A DNA stretch of 64,000 bases from Girardinichthys multiradiatus. Lineage: Eukaryota > Chordata > Actinopteri > Cyprinodontiformes > Goodeidae. The stretch lies in assembly GCF_021462225.1 (NCBI RefSeq), contig NC_061805.1, forward strand, positions 51,536,854 through 51,600,853, read 5' to 3'. Shown piece by piece: positions 20,823 to 31,279 of the stretch. The number at the start of each line of letters is the position of its first letter. Position 1 is the first letter of the stretch. The position numbers and the translations under genes are program-made. The notes beneath the pieces are model-generated. The model did no database searches and was not told the DNA's origin. It saw only the letters and a program-made list of their open reading frames with translations.

Positions 20823-21650
20823 GTACAACCACCTGAAAAACTGTTTAGTAACCAGACTGCGCATGTGCAAATAGACGGACCAAAACTAACAGGCAACTGT
20901 AACCTGGATAGTGTCTTTAAATGTTGGAACCTTAAAGTATTTAACAACACTTCGCTACCTAATTATCAATCCGGACAATTCAATGCTTATAACGTAGAGT
21001 CTGTATCTGTCTGCTCTGGTCTTTCTGACCAATTAACTATTATCTACTATCAATTGTCTCTATTTCCTCTTGTGTTCAGTGATAATATCACTAGTCGAAA
21101 ATACAATCCTCTTCTAACAGTCCCTCTTTTGTCGGAAAGGTGCTGAGTAGCTTAGTTAGCCACTGTGCTAAGAGTAAATAACTTTCAGCCTAAAGTTTTT
21201 ACCCCCACATCACTCCAAACGGAATACTATCTTTTTTTCTTTTTTACAGGGTGACCGGGGTTTTCTAAGTGCATGAAACCATCTTATTTAGGATATTGTT
21301 ATAAACATGATATAAGGCTCATTACCCGGGATTCTCAATTGAAGTATTCGAGGAAGTTAGCCTCTCTAAGCTAGGCGATGCTAGTCCTATCATGAATTCA
21401 AAGAATATTATGTTTAACATGTACATTCAAAAGATTTTATCTTTACCGATACATACATTAATTATTTCACGTACCTTGATCGTCTTAGTTGATCATTTTA
21501 ATCACCATGGTGGCTCCTAGGCTCCACACAGCATCAAGTATTCAGTGCTGCTCACTCAAGCAGTTCAGAAGTTCAGAAGCCAATGTGCTGCACAGTTTAA
21601 AATACTGAGAATAAAAGTCGTAATTATGATTTTTATTCTTGTAATTATGG
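20823..21650. other. Intergenic, no gene seen
   Basis: An open frame at 20865-21146 shows no recognisable domain and no splice context, so it is not called. Confidence 0.4.
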
Positions 21651-23241
21651 ACTTCCGGTGGTGACGCGCCCAAGATGGTTGCATAGGAGAAGCGGGCCGA
21701 GCCGGCTTGGCTATTATCCCCTTTTTTTTCAAAAATACAATTTACAAGCGTATGTATACTGGTGACGAGACAGCAACCTCAAAGAAATATGTCAGTTGAA
21801 AGCCATTATTTTACCCGCAACGCCTCACAAAATCAACGCAACAAAAACACTGAGGAGACAACGGACGCACTTAAGATGGCAGACTCATCTCCACAAGAAG
21901 CCAGAAATGTGATGACGGAGCTGCAGGGTATCAAGAATATCCTCGAGACCCTAGCTGTTGAAGTCTCGTCTGTAAAAAGTGGAGTAGAGGCATTGAACGA
22001 AACAGTGAAAAGCCTGGGCTACAGAATCACCGAAGCAGAGTCCAGAATATCCAAGCTGGAGGATGAAGAGGCAAAAAGGGCCCCGGTGGTTTGTGGCTTG
22101 GAGAGACAGAATCACATACTGAAGGAGAAAATAACAGTGCTGGAAGGCTTCTCCCAGCGTCAAAACATACGTATCGCAGGGGTGAAAGAAGGAATGGAGG
22201 GCCACAATTGGGATGGCTTTATGAAAACACTGTTATCAGAGGCACTGGATATTGATGTTGTCGACTGGTATGAAGTTGACAGGATCCACCGGGTTGTCCC
22301 TGACCAGGAGACTACGCCAGGCCAAGACACATCATTGTCCGGTTCCTACTGGACAAGGCCAAGGCTGCCGTGTTAATGGCTGCAAGAAAGAAGAAGCCAG
22401 TTACCTGGAACGGCACAAGGATTTTTTTTTTCTTCCAAGACTATGCTCATGAGATACAGGAGAAGCGCAAAAAATAGGAGGAGGTGAGACAAATTCTCAG
22501 TAAACATAATGTGGAACACGCCCTCCATTGTCCAGCAACTTTGACTTTTTTACTGAACAACCGGCGGTACGAGTTCACATCTGCGGCTGATGCCAAAACA
22601 TTTCTCACCCGCAACATAGGAGATGGTATGACGGGGGCCGGCGGAGGAGAAACGATGGAATAATACCGAAAATGCGTTGAGAATACTGATCTGATCGAAA
22701 GAGGTTTAAGTTGCTTTATATGGCATGAGGTCAGGTAAGATTTAATTGGTTTTCTTTCCTTAATATGTGGGTAAGTGCATATGCGCTCCTTTGTTTTTGC
22801 CGTTGGAGTTGCTGCTTGTTTATCATACAGTTATCACACATCATAACACCCCTGTAAATTTAGAAGTTCAGATAGTCACCTTGTAAATTTAGGCTTCATA
22901 ACAGGTATGTTTCTTGTAAGGGTTAGAAAGAATACTTAGAATACAGGGGGAATGGAGAGTTGACTGACCTCTGAGTGGCAGCTGAGGAAATCATACATGA
23001 AGGTTTGATGTTGGAAAATAACATGTTCGTAGGCAGTTTATAAGTTTTTATTTGTTTGCTCAGTGTGTAACCCTAGGTGTCTCATGCAGTTGTAGCTGCT
23101 GTAATATTTGTAACGCTGTATTCCTGAAAACATATAATATCAGTGGAGGGGCATCCAAGATAGTGGGTCATAATATAAAGGGATGGTTGTATGATAGTAT
23201 ACTAAGAGAGCAATATGGTGCTGTGTAAAATTGTAATATAT
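21651..23241 (+). pseudogene. L1/Tx1-type LINE: 5' leader, ORF1 and inter-ORF region
   Basis: Begins with an L1-like 5' leader (ACTTCCGGTGGTGACGCGCC AAGATGG). ORF1 (about 21789-22660) has a coiled coil (residues about 40-120, heptads of Leu/Ile/Val) and then the RNA-binding block (SQRQNIRIAGVKEG ... DRIHRVVP), the ORF1p RRM core that coats L1 RNA. The frame shifts near 22315 and a TAG interrupts it at about 22477; the C-terminal domain can be followed to about 22660. ORF2 does not follow directly: a hAT transposon intervenes, and the ORF2 start reappears at about 26150. It is an inactive copy. Confidence 0.8.
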
Positions 23242-26153
23242 CAGAGTCATAGCTGTCAAGTCTCCCGTCCGGGAAACTACCGTATTTTACCCCTCTTTCC
23301 CGCCGTCCTCCCGTATTAGTATTCTCTTTCTTTGAATTCTGTCACTAGCCTCGCGAGAACTGCCACCTGCAGTAACCTGGGTGGCAGTTGTCGCAAGATT
23401 AATGCCAACGCCGGGAACAAACCTGGAACAACAGAGGAGAGAGATGGATAGATGTGACGAACGGGAAGGCATTCCTGACAGAAAAAGAAAGACATCGACA
23501 CAGTCACGCGTTCTGTAAGATTTGTAACTGCGATTTTAGTGTCTCCCATGGGGGAAGGAACGACATCAGTCAGCATGAAAAATCGACCAAGCACAAGCGC
23601 TGGCTAGAGGCACAGAAACATGCCCAGGCAATGACAACATTTGTGACTAGAAATACCACCGAGGCAGACCAGGTCATAAATGCGGAGGTTAAAATGGCAA
23701 TGCTGTGTGCCAAAAACAATGTTGCTTTCAACTTCTGTGATGACTTCAATAAGTGTGTAGCTGAAATGTTCCCGGACTCTGCTATCGCACGGAAATTCTC
23801 GGCGGGAAAAACCAAGGCTACCCAACTCATCAAAGGTAAGCTCAGTCAAATTAAGTATGAGTATTGTTTATGCATATGACTATTTAATAATGTCCCGTAT
23901 GCATATTGTAGGGTAATGGTTAACTAATTTTAATTACTGGGCTCTCTCAACAGGTGCCATAGCAACAGAGCTAGATGACGAGTTGGCCAAAACATGCCGA
24001 TTTCAGCCATTTTCTGTGATGTGCGACGAATCGAACAACAGAAAAGCAAATAAAGAATTTGTCATCCTAACTAGACTCTACAATGAGGCCACTCTGCAGG
24101 TCGTTACAAGATTCATGGAGATGTCTGTATGCAACGTGGGAAATGCAGAAAATCTGTATGAAAAACTGAGTGAAGCACTAAGGTAAGGGAACTGCACTGT
24201 GTTGTTGACGTGTGTAATAGTTTGCATGTAATTATAACCATACGTTTTGTCTAAGTCGTTTTATGGCATTTCTTTCTGTTATCCATAGAAAAAGAGGCAT
24301 CCCAGGGGAGAACCTGATAGCCTTTAACTCTGATAATGCGAGCGTCATGAAAGGCAGACACAACTCTGTTATCAGCAGACTGAAACAGAACCAGCCCCAC
24401 GTCCAGGACCTCAGCTGCATCTGCCACCTGGCACAGCTGGCCACTGGCTGTGGCATCAGAGCAGCCCAGGTACCGGTGGAAGACATCCTGGTGGGGATAT
24501 ACACCCACTTTGATAAAAGGTAGATGCAAATAAATTAAATAGGACTTCTATTTTTTCTAGGTCTGCAGTTAATATTTTTATAAACATTTTTCTATCTTTC
24601 AGTGCAAAAAGATGTGAAATCTACAAAAGGTTTGTAGATTTCACTGATTCAGACCACCTGGAGCTCCTCGGGTACTGCAGCACCAGATGGCTGAGTCTGC
24701 TAACCTGCATCCAGAGAGTGTTGAACCAGTGGGATGCACTGCAGGTAAGGATGGTAACTCCAGCAGATATATACATAGTTAACTATGCTAGATTTCCATT
24801 TTAACCATGAATTGCTACCCTGTGTCCATATGTACTGTAGGCCTACTTTAACAGTCATGAGGAGGTGGAGAGGAGTGCCAAAGTGTGCGATCTAGCAAGC
24901 CACGTGCATGATCCAATCGTGAAGGCTTACTTCATGTACCTGAGTGCCCTTAAGCCTTTATATGAATTTAATATTGTCTTCCAGGTGGGTGTCAATCATA
25001 TTGGATGAATTAAATATGGTTGTACTTATTGTAGCCTTTTTATTACAGTGTGACCAATTATATGTTCTTCAGTCAGAGGCCGTGCAGATTCACAGACTTG
25101 AAGAGGAGATCTGCAGGCTGATCAAGAGGATCCTGGGGTTCCTCATACCAGCCAGGGCCATCATGGGTGTACCTCTCAAGGAGGTGGAGTATGGAGAAGG
25201 ACATCAGTTGGCTGACGAAGAGCTCTTTATAGGAGCAGAAACAAAGGCATTCATGGCAAGGAAAGAGCTCCCTGTGTCAGCGGAGAAGAAAATCTTTCAG
25301 TGAGTATATTACCCAGCAGTTATTTAATTATATCATCTTTTCACAGTATGAGATTATAGGCTGTAGTGTTTTTTGTTTACTCTTATGCTGTTGTAGATCT
25401 GTGAGAAGATTCTATGAAGCAGTGCTTCAGAAGATGTTCTCCTCTTTTCCTCTTGACCATCCACTCCTGAAGGACATGAAAGTGCTGGACCCTGCTGCTC
25501 GCCTTGACATTACTCCAGGGACAGGTAGATGTTAGAGTCAGTTCCTCATTGATTAAATGAATATTGCATGGTTTAGATCTGCAATGTTCAGTCAAACTCT
25601 TGTTTTACTTTACAGTGGCAAGGCTAGGGGCCCTTTTCCCTCAGTTGAGCTTGAGTGAGGATAGGCTGAGAGAGGAACTCATTGACTACCAGGTGACAGA
25701 TAGCAAGCATCTCCCTCAAGAAGACAAAACTGACAGATTCTGGGGACTGGTAGGGAAAGATGTGAGGTTCAGTGAGCTGCCAAGATTAATGAAGGCTTTA
25801 CTATGCATTCCCCACAGCAATGCCAGTTCTGAAAGAGTGTTCAGTATGGTAAGAAATATTGTTACAGAGAATAGGATGTCATTAGACAACAGCACGGTTT
25901 GTGCTTTACTGTCATGTAAAATCAACCACTCTGGCCCAGGCCACAAATACACTCCATCCAAACGAGTCTTAAAGGATGCAAAGTCTGTAACAAATCTGGA
26001 TAATAAGTCTTTAGTGAATGCCAGAGAGCCACCTGAGTGAACATGAGAAATTAAAAAAAAATGTGTAATAAAAATAAAATGTAAATGTTTAATCTAAAGA
26101 CAGAAAATTTCCCTTATTTTAAAATCCAAAATTGGACAGGTATGATCAAGGTG
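23242..26153 (+). mobile_element. hAT-superfamily DNA transposon inserted in the L1 copy
   Basis: The left end starts CAGAGTCATAGCTGTCAA; the right end, reverse-complemented, reads TGATCATACCTGTCCAA. The shared core TCAT(A)xCTGTC-AA is an imperfect terminal inverted repeat. L1 sequence lies on both sides: inter-ORF on the left, ORF2 endonuclease on the right. A clear 8-bp target duplication could not be read, so the exact ends are provisional. The element carries one spliced gene. Confidence 0.7.
23454..26040 (+). CDS. hAT-type transposase, eight exons, fully open when spliced
   Basis: Exons: 23454-23835, 23954-24182, 24289-24519, 24603-24744, 24841-24984, 25049-25299, 25397-25524 and 25616-26040. 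All seven introns are GT-AG and 70-120 bp. Exon lengths add to 1932 bases, exactly 644 codons including the stop, with no internal stop at any junction. An N-terminal zinc finger (FCKICNCDFS ... HEKSTKHKRW) should bind the element ends. Then come the hAT catalytic landmarks (MCDESNN, FNSDNASVM, CICHLAQLA, CSTRWLSL) and the C-terminal dimerisation block (IPHSNASSERVFSMV). No in-frame ATG is seen: the frame is open from 23403 and 23454 is a GTG, so a start exon upstream or a small disruption is likely. It could be an active transposase or a domesticated copy; the flanking ends favour a transposon. Confidence 0.8.
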
Positions 26154-26412
26154 CAATAACGTGGTCAAAAGAAAAAAAGTCCTAACATACCTTTAAAAAA
26201 AGGCTGATATAGCCCTCATTCAAGAAACCCATCTTAATGACGAGGAAGCAACCAAACTAAGAAGAGAATGGGTTGGACAGGAATATCATAGTACATTTTC
26301 CTCGAGGAGAAGAGGAGTGAGTATTTTGATAACGAAAAATATTGACTGCCAGATACATAGACATGTCTTACACAAGGAAGGTAGATGGGTTATATTGGAT
26401 GTCACTCTAGAG
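26154..26412 (+). pseudogene. L1/Tx1-type LINE ORF2, endonuclease start
   Basis: Reads VKRKKVLTYL, then ADIALIQETHL (endonuclease catalytic Glu block of L1 ORF2), then REWVGQEYHSTFSSRRRGV and GRWVILDVTLE. It has a stop in the first part and is cut off abruptly near 26412. It is the continuation of the L1 copy at 21651-23241, displaced by the hAT insertion. Confidence 0.8.
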
Positions 26413-26732
26413 CAGTGATACTCTGCGCGGCTCATCATGCTGGATCATGCAGCTCGCAGCTCACAATCTTATATAACTATAACACAGCAAAATCAATACA
26501 TTTTTACAACATAGCTCATTTTAAGAAGCTACAACGTAGCGATTTCTAATAAAAAGGGACAAAACAGATGGACAGAGCCACAGTGTTGTAAAGAACACAG
26601 AAGATAACGATTCAGAGGACGAAGAAGAGGAAATTCAACACGAAGATGACGCAGTAGAGGGGACGAGCAGCCAGGTGCACATCCACAGCGATAAATCACA
26701 AATGCAGCTGTCGGAAAAATTCTATGTTTACG
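26413..26732. other. Unassigned segment with an acidic plus-strand frame
   Basis: No family recognised. On the plus strand an ATG-less frame of about 66 codons (about 26548-26749) is strikingly acidic (NDSEDEEEEIQHEDDAVEG). On the minus strand the zinc-finger frame of the next feature runs on without family similarity. Confidence 0.35.
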
Positions 26733-27107
26733 TGACATGTGGGCAGTAAAAGATGATTTTACCTTAAAAGTATTTGTGCATCCTCGTACTGGACAAGTCA
26801 CCTCGTGTCCTTCCACAACATGGCTCTTTAGATGAGCTATTAACGCTTTTGAATCCCGACACTGGTGTTCACACATCGACATTGCGCATTTAAAAGCGGT
26901 AACCGCCTCAACAACCGTGACATTGGTAGAGGCAGCGTGCCTTCGATAAAAATGTGCCTTAAATGCTTCATACCTGGTGAATGTCTGCTTGCAGTCAGCT
27001 TCAATGCACTTGAACAAACAACGTGGCTCATTACGATGTTGTTTGCAATGAAGCACATAGCCCCTTAATGACTGCACCACCTTGCTGCAGAAATTACAGC
27101 GCAACAT
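26733..27107 (-). pseudogene. C2H2 zinc-finger gene fragment (N-terminal part)
   Basis: Starting at the ATG at 27107 (MLRCNFCSKVVQSLRGYVLH), the minus frame encodes several C2H2-type fingers: CNFC-x12-H-x3-H, then FKCIEADCKQTF-x5-FKAHFYRRH, FKCAMSMC..C-x9-HLKSH and VTCPVRGCTNTF-x5-FTAHMSRKH. This arrangement belongs to a multi-copy fish zinc-finger family usually followed by a long non-finger region. Here similarity ends right after MSRKH with no splice donor, so the rest of the gene is missing. It is probably a duplicated fragment. Expression is not predictable. Confidence 0.55.
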
Positions 27108-28278
27108 GCTAACTTCGCACACGTTCAGTGCAATAAATTCCTCTCCAACACAAAGATAACACAAAATTAAATCTGAAAAAATTGAAACGAATTTCGAATT
27201 ATGTTTTCCCTCAAGACTGGACAGATGTACTCACCTCACCTAGAACTTTTGGCCAGTCGGGGTGTGGAAAATGTCCCAAGAAGTTCAAATGTGCGCAGCC
27301 ACAATGGCGCTGGCACGAGGTCGCAAACTGCGTCATTAACGTCGAGGAATGATGGACAGGATGTCTCCTCCTGAAGGCAAAAAGAGCGGTCTGCACACAG
27401 CTCAGCAGCACGCCACGCTATTGGTCAAAACGCTCCGTAACGTCGTGAATTGGATAATATGTTTCATGAGAAGAGGGTCCTACCAGAAAACTAATTTTTC
27501 TTCCAATTTGAGGCTCTGCAACTTAAAATGTCACAGTGAAAGACTTATGAAACGCGTTTAAACAGTAAACCAGCAGTTCAGCTCTAAATCAACAACCACT
27601 ACACCAACTCGACATTTAAGGCTCATAAAAGTGGTCTGATTAACAGAAATATACTTTACTTTTTCTTTTTTCTGTAAATAAAGAAACAGAAAATTGAGAA
27701 ATGTAAATGGTATAAAATATATGGTATATAAAATGTTCTTATCAGTGATAATCAGTACCATGGTTAAATATGGGCAGATTTGCTAAAGTAAAATGTATGC
27801 CAAACCACTTCTACATGTATTGTTCTGTATTTTTTGTAGTAAAATATCGGCAGCTGTGTAGAATATGCATCAGCAGGTATTAGTGGGATATATACTGGCT
27901 TTGTAGATTGAGGTGAATTAACAACCATTCTCTACAAGGAGTTAAATTTAAGATCATTTCATTTAATTGAAAATTGTTTATTACAGTGGATAATATTTCT
28001 TTTTCCGAGATCCATAGACTAACTTATATTTAGACAAGTCTTGCAATATTGAAGATGGATTTATAAAAGTGTAATAATAGCTGAGGAACTTCAAGTTTAA
28101 ATCTTTCAGTTTCTCTTTAAAACTTAAATATTAAAGAAATATTTAATAAGAATATGTTTGAAACTTTGTAAAATCTTTATGAGCTTAGCAATTGAAATCT
28201 AATTTCTACTGTAAATCAACATCCTTGAAGGTTCAGCAGCATCTTTGTTTTAGGTGTTTTTTCCCTTATCTCCTCCAG
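27108..28278. other. Intergenic, no gene seen
   Basis: No recognisable exon between the zinc-finger fragment and the actin relic. In particular, no other actin exons were found here. Confidence 0.4.
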
Positions 28279-28422
28279 GTTATCGCTCCTCCAGAGAGGA
28301 AGTACTCAGTCTGGATCGGATGCTCCGTCCTGGCCTCCCTCTCCACGTTCTAGAACATGTGGATCACTAAGAAGGAGCACAAGGAGTCTGGTCCTGGGAT
28401 TGTTCATCAGAAGTGTTACTGA
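28279..28422 (+). pseudogene. Relic of the last actin exon
   Basis: After a pyrimidine-rich TCTCCTCCAG acceptor, 144 bases read [23 protein letters not shown], then a TAG stop, then NMWITKKE, ESGPGIVHQKCY and a TGA. This is the C terminus of actin ([15 protein letters not shown] ... STFQQMW ... GPSIVHRKCF). The length and acceptor position match the standard vertebrate last exon, so it derives from a spliced gene and not a processed copy. The TAG at 28351-28353 replaces a conserved Gln, and several near-invariant residues are changed (Gly to Cys, Arg to Gln, Phe to Tyr). It is a dead, old actin duplicate. Confidence 0.85.
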
Positions 28423-28879
28423 GCTGCTCATGTTCTTTCTGTCCTGATGGTGTTTGTCTAATGGGACATTTCCAACAACCTTCACTAAACACAGTGTCAA
28501 GAAAATAATATTTGACTCGTTAAATGATGCCGTCACCTTTAAACTGGAATTACTGTCAGTAATATATTTCCGTTTTATCTGTACAGCAAACAGCAAGAGT
28601 AAAGACCAAACACTTCTTTGCATCTTTATGTTCTGTAAAATAAATGTTAGACCAGATGATACGGGTCATCCTACTGGTGGAAAATAAACAAAGTGAAAAA
28701 AATCAAACATAAACCTGCAGCCTGGTAAGTTTGAGCATGGAAAATTTATTTCTGTCAGTTTTAGAGTGTTGGATAAGATGTCTTCCTTTCATCAGTCGAC
28801 AGAGATAGAAAAACTATTCTAAACGCTTTAAGGAGCTTCCATTTCTGCATCTCAGCAACAAAGGTGAGACTCTGACATG
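28423..28879. other. No feature recognised
   Basis: Downstream of the actin relic; could be its old 3' untranslated region. No other support. Confidence 0.35.
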
Positions 28880-29170
28880 GAGACTGCAACCTTTCTGTCC
28901 ATGGTTGCTGTGGTGAACGTTGTGCTGGCTGCAACATTACTCAGCATGGTCGGTTTGGTGGTGGGTCAATGTTGGTCTGGGGAGGGATGAACAGACCTAT
29001 ACAGGGTAAACAATGGCACCCTGACTGCCATCAGTTATCAGGATGAAATCCTTAGACCCATGTTAGACCATTCCATGGTGCAGTGGGTCCTGGGTTCCTC
29101 CTGGTGATAATGCCCAGCCTCATGTGGCAAGAGTATGCAGGCAGTTATTGGGGGATGAAGGAAATGATAA
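28880..29170 (+). pseudogene. Tc1-like transposase relic (third type)
   Basis: Frames read SMVGLVVGQCWSG, VNNGTLTAISYQDEILRPM and VGPGFLLV-MPS, corresponding to the DDE-core stretch 'NGTLTA-RYRDEIL-P... GPGFLLVQDNA' of a fish Tc1-like family. The QDN carrying the second catalytic Asp is destroyed and frames change several times. Confidence 0.5.
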
Positions 29171-29319
29171 AGACTTCAAGTCAAGTCTGCAACACAAGTG
29201 TGACTCATTCCTTTAGGCAGGAGGTTGTGAAGACTCAAAGCTGGTACTTCAAGGCTGAAGAACAGTTGTTTTCTGAGGCTGTACGTCTCTGGGGGCTGTA
29301 AGTCTCTGGGGGCTCATGA

Positions 29320-30199
29320 ACAGCTTATTTCTCATCATTAAAAGAAGAGAAGAAGAATAATCCTAGGTTTCTCTTTAGTACAGTTGCTAAACTTACACAG
29401 AGTCATAGCTCTGTTGAGCCATTCATTCCCTTAGCTCTCAGCAGTGAAAAATTACAGACCTATATCCAATCTTCTATTCTTATCTAAAATTCTTGAGAAA
29501 ATAGTTGCTAATCAAATGTGTGAACATTTATACAGCAATGACCTGTTTGAAGAGTTTCAGTCAGGTTTCAGAGCTCATCATAGCACTGAAACAGCTCTGC
29601 TGAAAGTCACTAATGATATTCTTATGGCCTCAGATAATGGACTTGTGTCTGTTCTGGTTCTGCTAGATCTCAGTGCTGCATTTGATCCAGTCGACCATAA
29701 TATTCTCTTAAAAAGGCTGGAATATGCTGTAGGGATCAGGGGAACAGCGCTAGGCTGGTTTAAATCTTATTTATCTGACAGATTCCAGTTTGTTCATGTA
29801 AATGATAAATCATCTTTAAACTCCAGGGTTAATTGTGGAGTACCACGGGGCTCAGTACTTGAGCCAATTCTCTTTACTATATATGCTTCCAATAGGTCAA
29901 ATTATCAGGCATAAAAACTTGGATGACTTTAAATTTTTTGCTTCTAAATTCAGTCAAGACGGAACCTGTCGTCTTTGGACCGGAGTCTTTAAAAAACAAA
30001 CTGCTTAGTCAATCACTTAACCTGGATGGCATTAAATTGACCTCCGATAATAACGTAAAAAACCTTGGTGTTATTGTTGACCAGGACATGTATTTAAATC
30101 CCATATTAAACAGGTTTCTAGGATTTCCTTCTTTCACCTCCGGAACATTGCCAAAATTAGAAATATCCTGTCCAGGAGTGACGCTCCTATTTTAGCTTC
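29320..30199 (+). pseudogene. L2-type LINE, left part of a copy split by a retrovirus
   Basis: Same family as 5195-7000. The copy begins in the region before motif 1, loses a segment (LALSS... joins directly to NYRPISN at about 29445), then runs through [31 protein letters not shown] and [13 protein letters not shown]. It has a second internal deletion at about 29910 that removes the YADD block, then the thumb region. It stops at TTTTAGCTTC at the retroviral insertion and resumes with CTTCCCTTCATTG at 40528. Confidence 0.9.
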
Positions 30200-30763
30200 T
30201 GTTGAAGCACCCCACCAAGGGGTCTTCTGCGTGTTCGTTTATTCACTGTAAGCTGAAAGAATTCACAACATATTAGAATAAATCACACGGAGACAGCTGT
30301 ATATCATTCAAGTACCTGGACCAGGGGAAGCTCTCTGTAATGTGATCTGACCACACACCGAGACGACTTCAGAGCTTCTCACTGGGCACATGGCTTTTAT
30401 TAAAACACATGAAAATGGACATGTCCCTTTTTACAGTTTTTTCACACATATGATTACGTACACACATTTCCGGCTTACTATATTTGGACAGCTATTGTCC
30501 TGCACCTGGACTCTGCTTTTCTGCTGATATGAAAAGGGAGTACTTGGCCCTCAATCTTTTTCACATCCATTCCCAAGCCTTACAGTTCTTCAGTCTCATT
30601 CTGCTTCACCATACTCAAGGCCAAGTTTATGCAACAACAATTCTGCAGGCCACAATGTCTTATACTAACACAGGTTATACATTTCATTTCCCACACTGTT
30701 TATGAACACAATAATGATGCACACACATTATAAAATAATGCACACACATAATATATCTCCACA
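30200..30763 (-). repeat. 3' LTR (sense orientation) of the endogenous retrovirus
   Basis: 564 bp, sense 5'-TGTGGAGATATATTATG ... GGTGCTTCAACA-3'. A polyadenylation signal AATAAAA lies near 30393-30402 on the plus strand as TTTTATT. It is preceded in sense by the polypurine tract. Confidence 0.95.
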
Positions 30764-30777
30764 ATTTCCCCCTTTTG
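30764..30777 (-). promoter_or_regulatory. Polypurine tract
   Basis: In sense the sequence CAAAAGGGGGAAAT abuts the 3' LTR; this is the primer for plus-strand DNA synthesis. The placement is exact. Confidence 0.85.
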
Positions 30778-31279
30778 AAGTCACCTATGTGACTTCACCA
30801 CTGCTTGGAGATGCTAAATAAAAGAGTTCAACAGTCATTACAACCTGTGGAGCAGAAGGAAATGTTTGTCATCATGCTTTTTGACCCTGCCTCCAATGCC
30901 ACGCCATGTGCCCAGGGACTATTGCCTGTCGGGCCTTTGTAGTCCCAAGGATGCTTACAACCTTCTAAATCTTGACAGGGAGTCGTGACCCCTCTAACTG
31001 GAGGGTGTCCATCCGTGCTTTATTCCATAGTCTATCAAATTTTGCCAATATAATATTCTACCGTCCTTCTGCTCCCTAGACAGTAATCATTTAGTACCCT
31101 ACAAAAAGAATTCACACTGTCAAAAGTTTTCACACCCTACAAAAGTATTTGCACCCTAGAAAGTAATACATGTCAGACACGTTTTAGCACACAAAAACAT
31201 ATTAGCACTCAGAAAGTATTATCACTCAAAAAGTTTTAGCCCTCAAAAACGTATTAGCCCTGTGACTTACTCTTACGTG
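30778..31279 (-). other. Retroviral 3' untranslated region
   Basis: About 500 bp between the env stop and the polypurine tract with no open frame of note; it includes repeated 'CTTTTTGAGTG/ATAATACTTTCTGAG' type words (plus strand 31130-31260). Confidence 0.6.

Noticed and set aside
30484..30705. 73-residue frame present twice (also at 40248-40469)
   Set aside because: It lies inside the two LTRs, so its repetition reflects LTR identity, not coding function.
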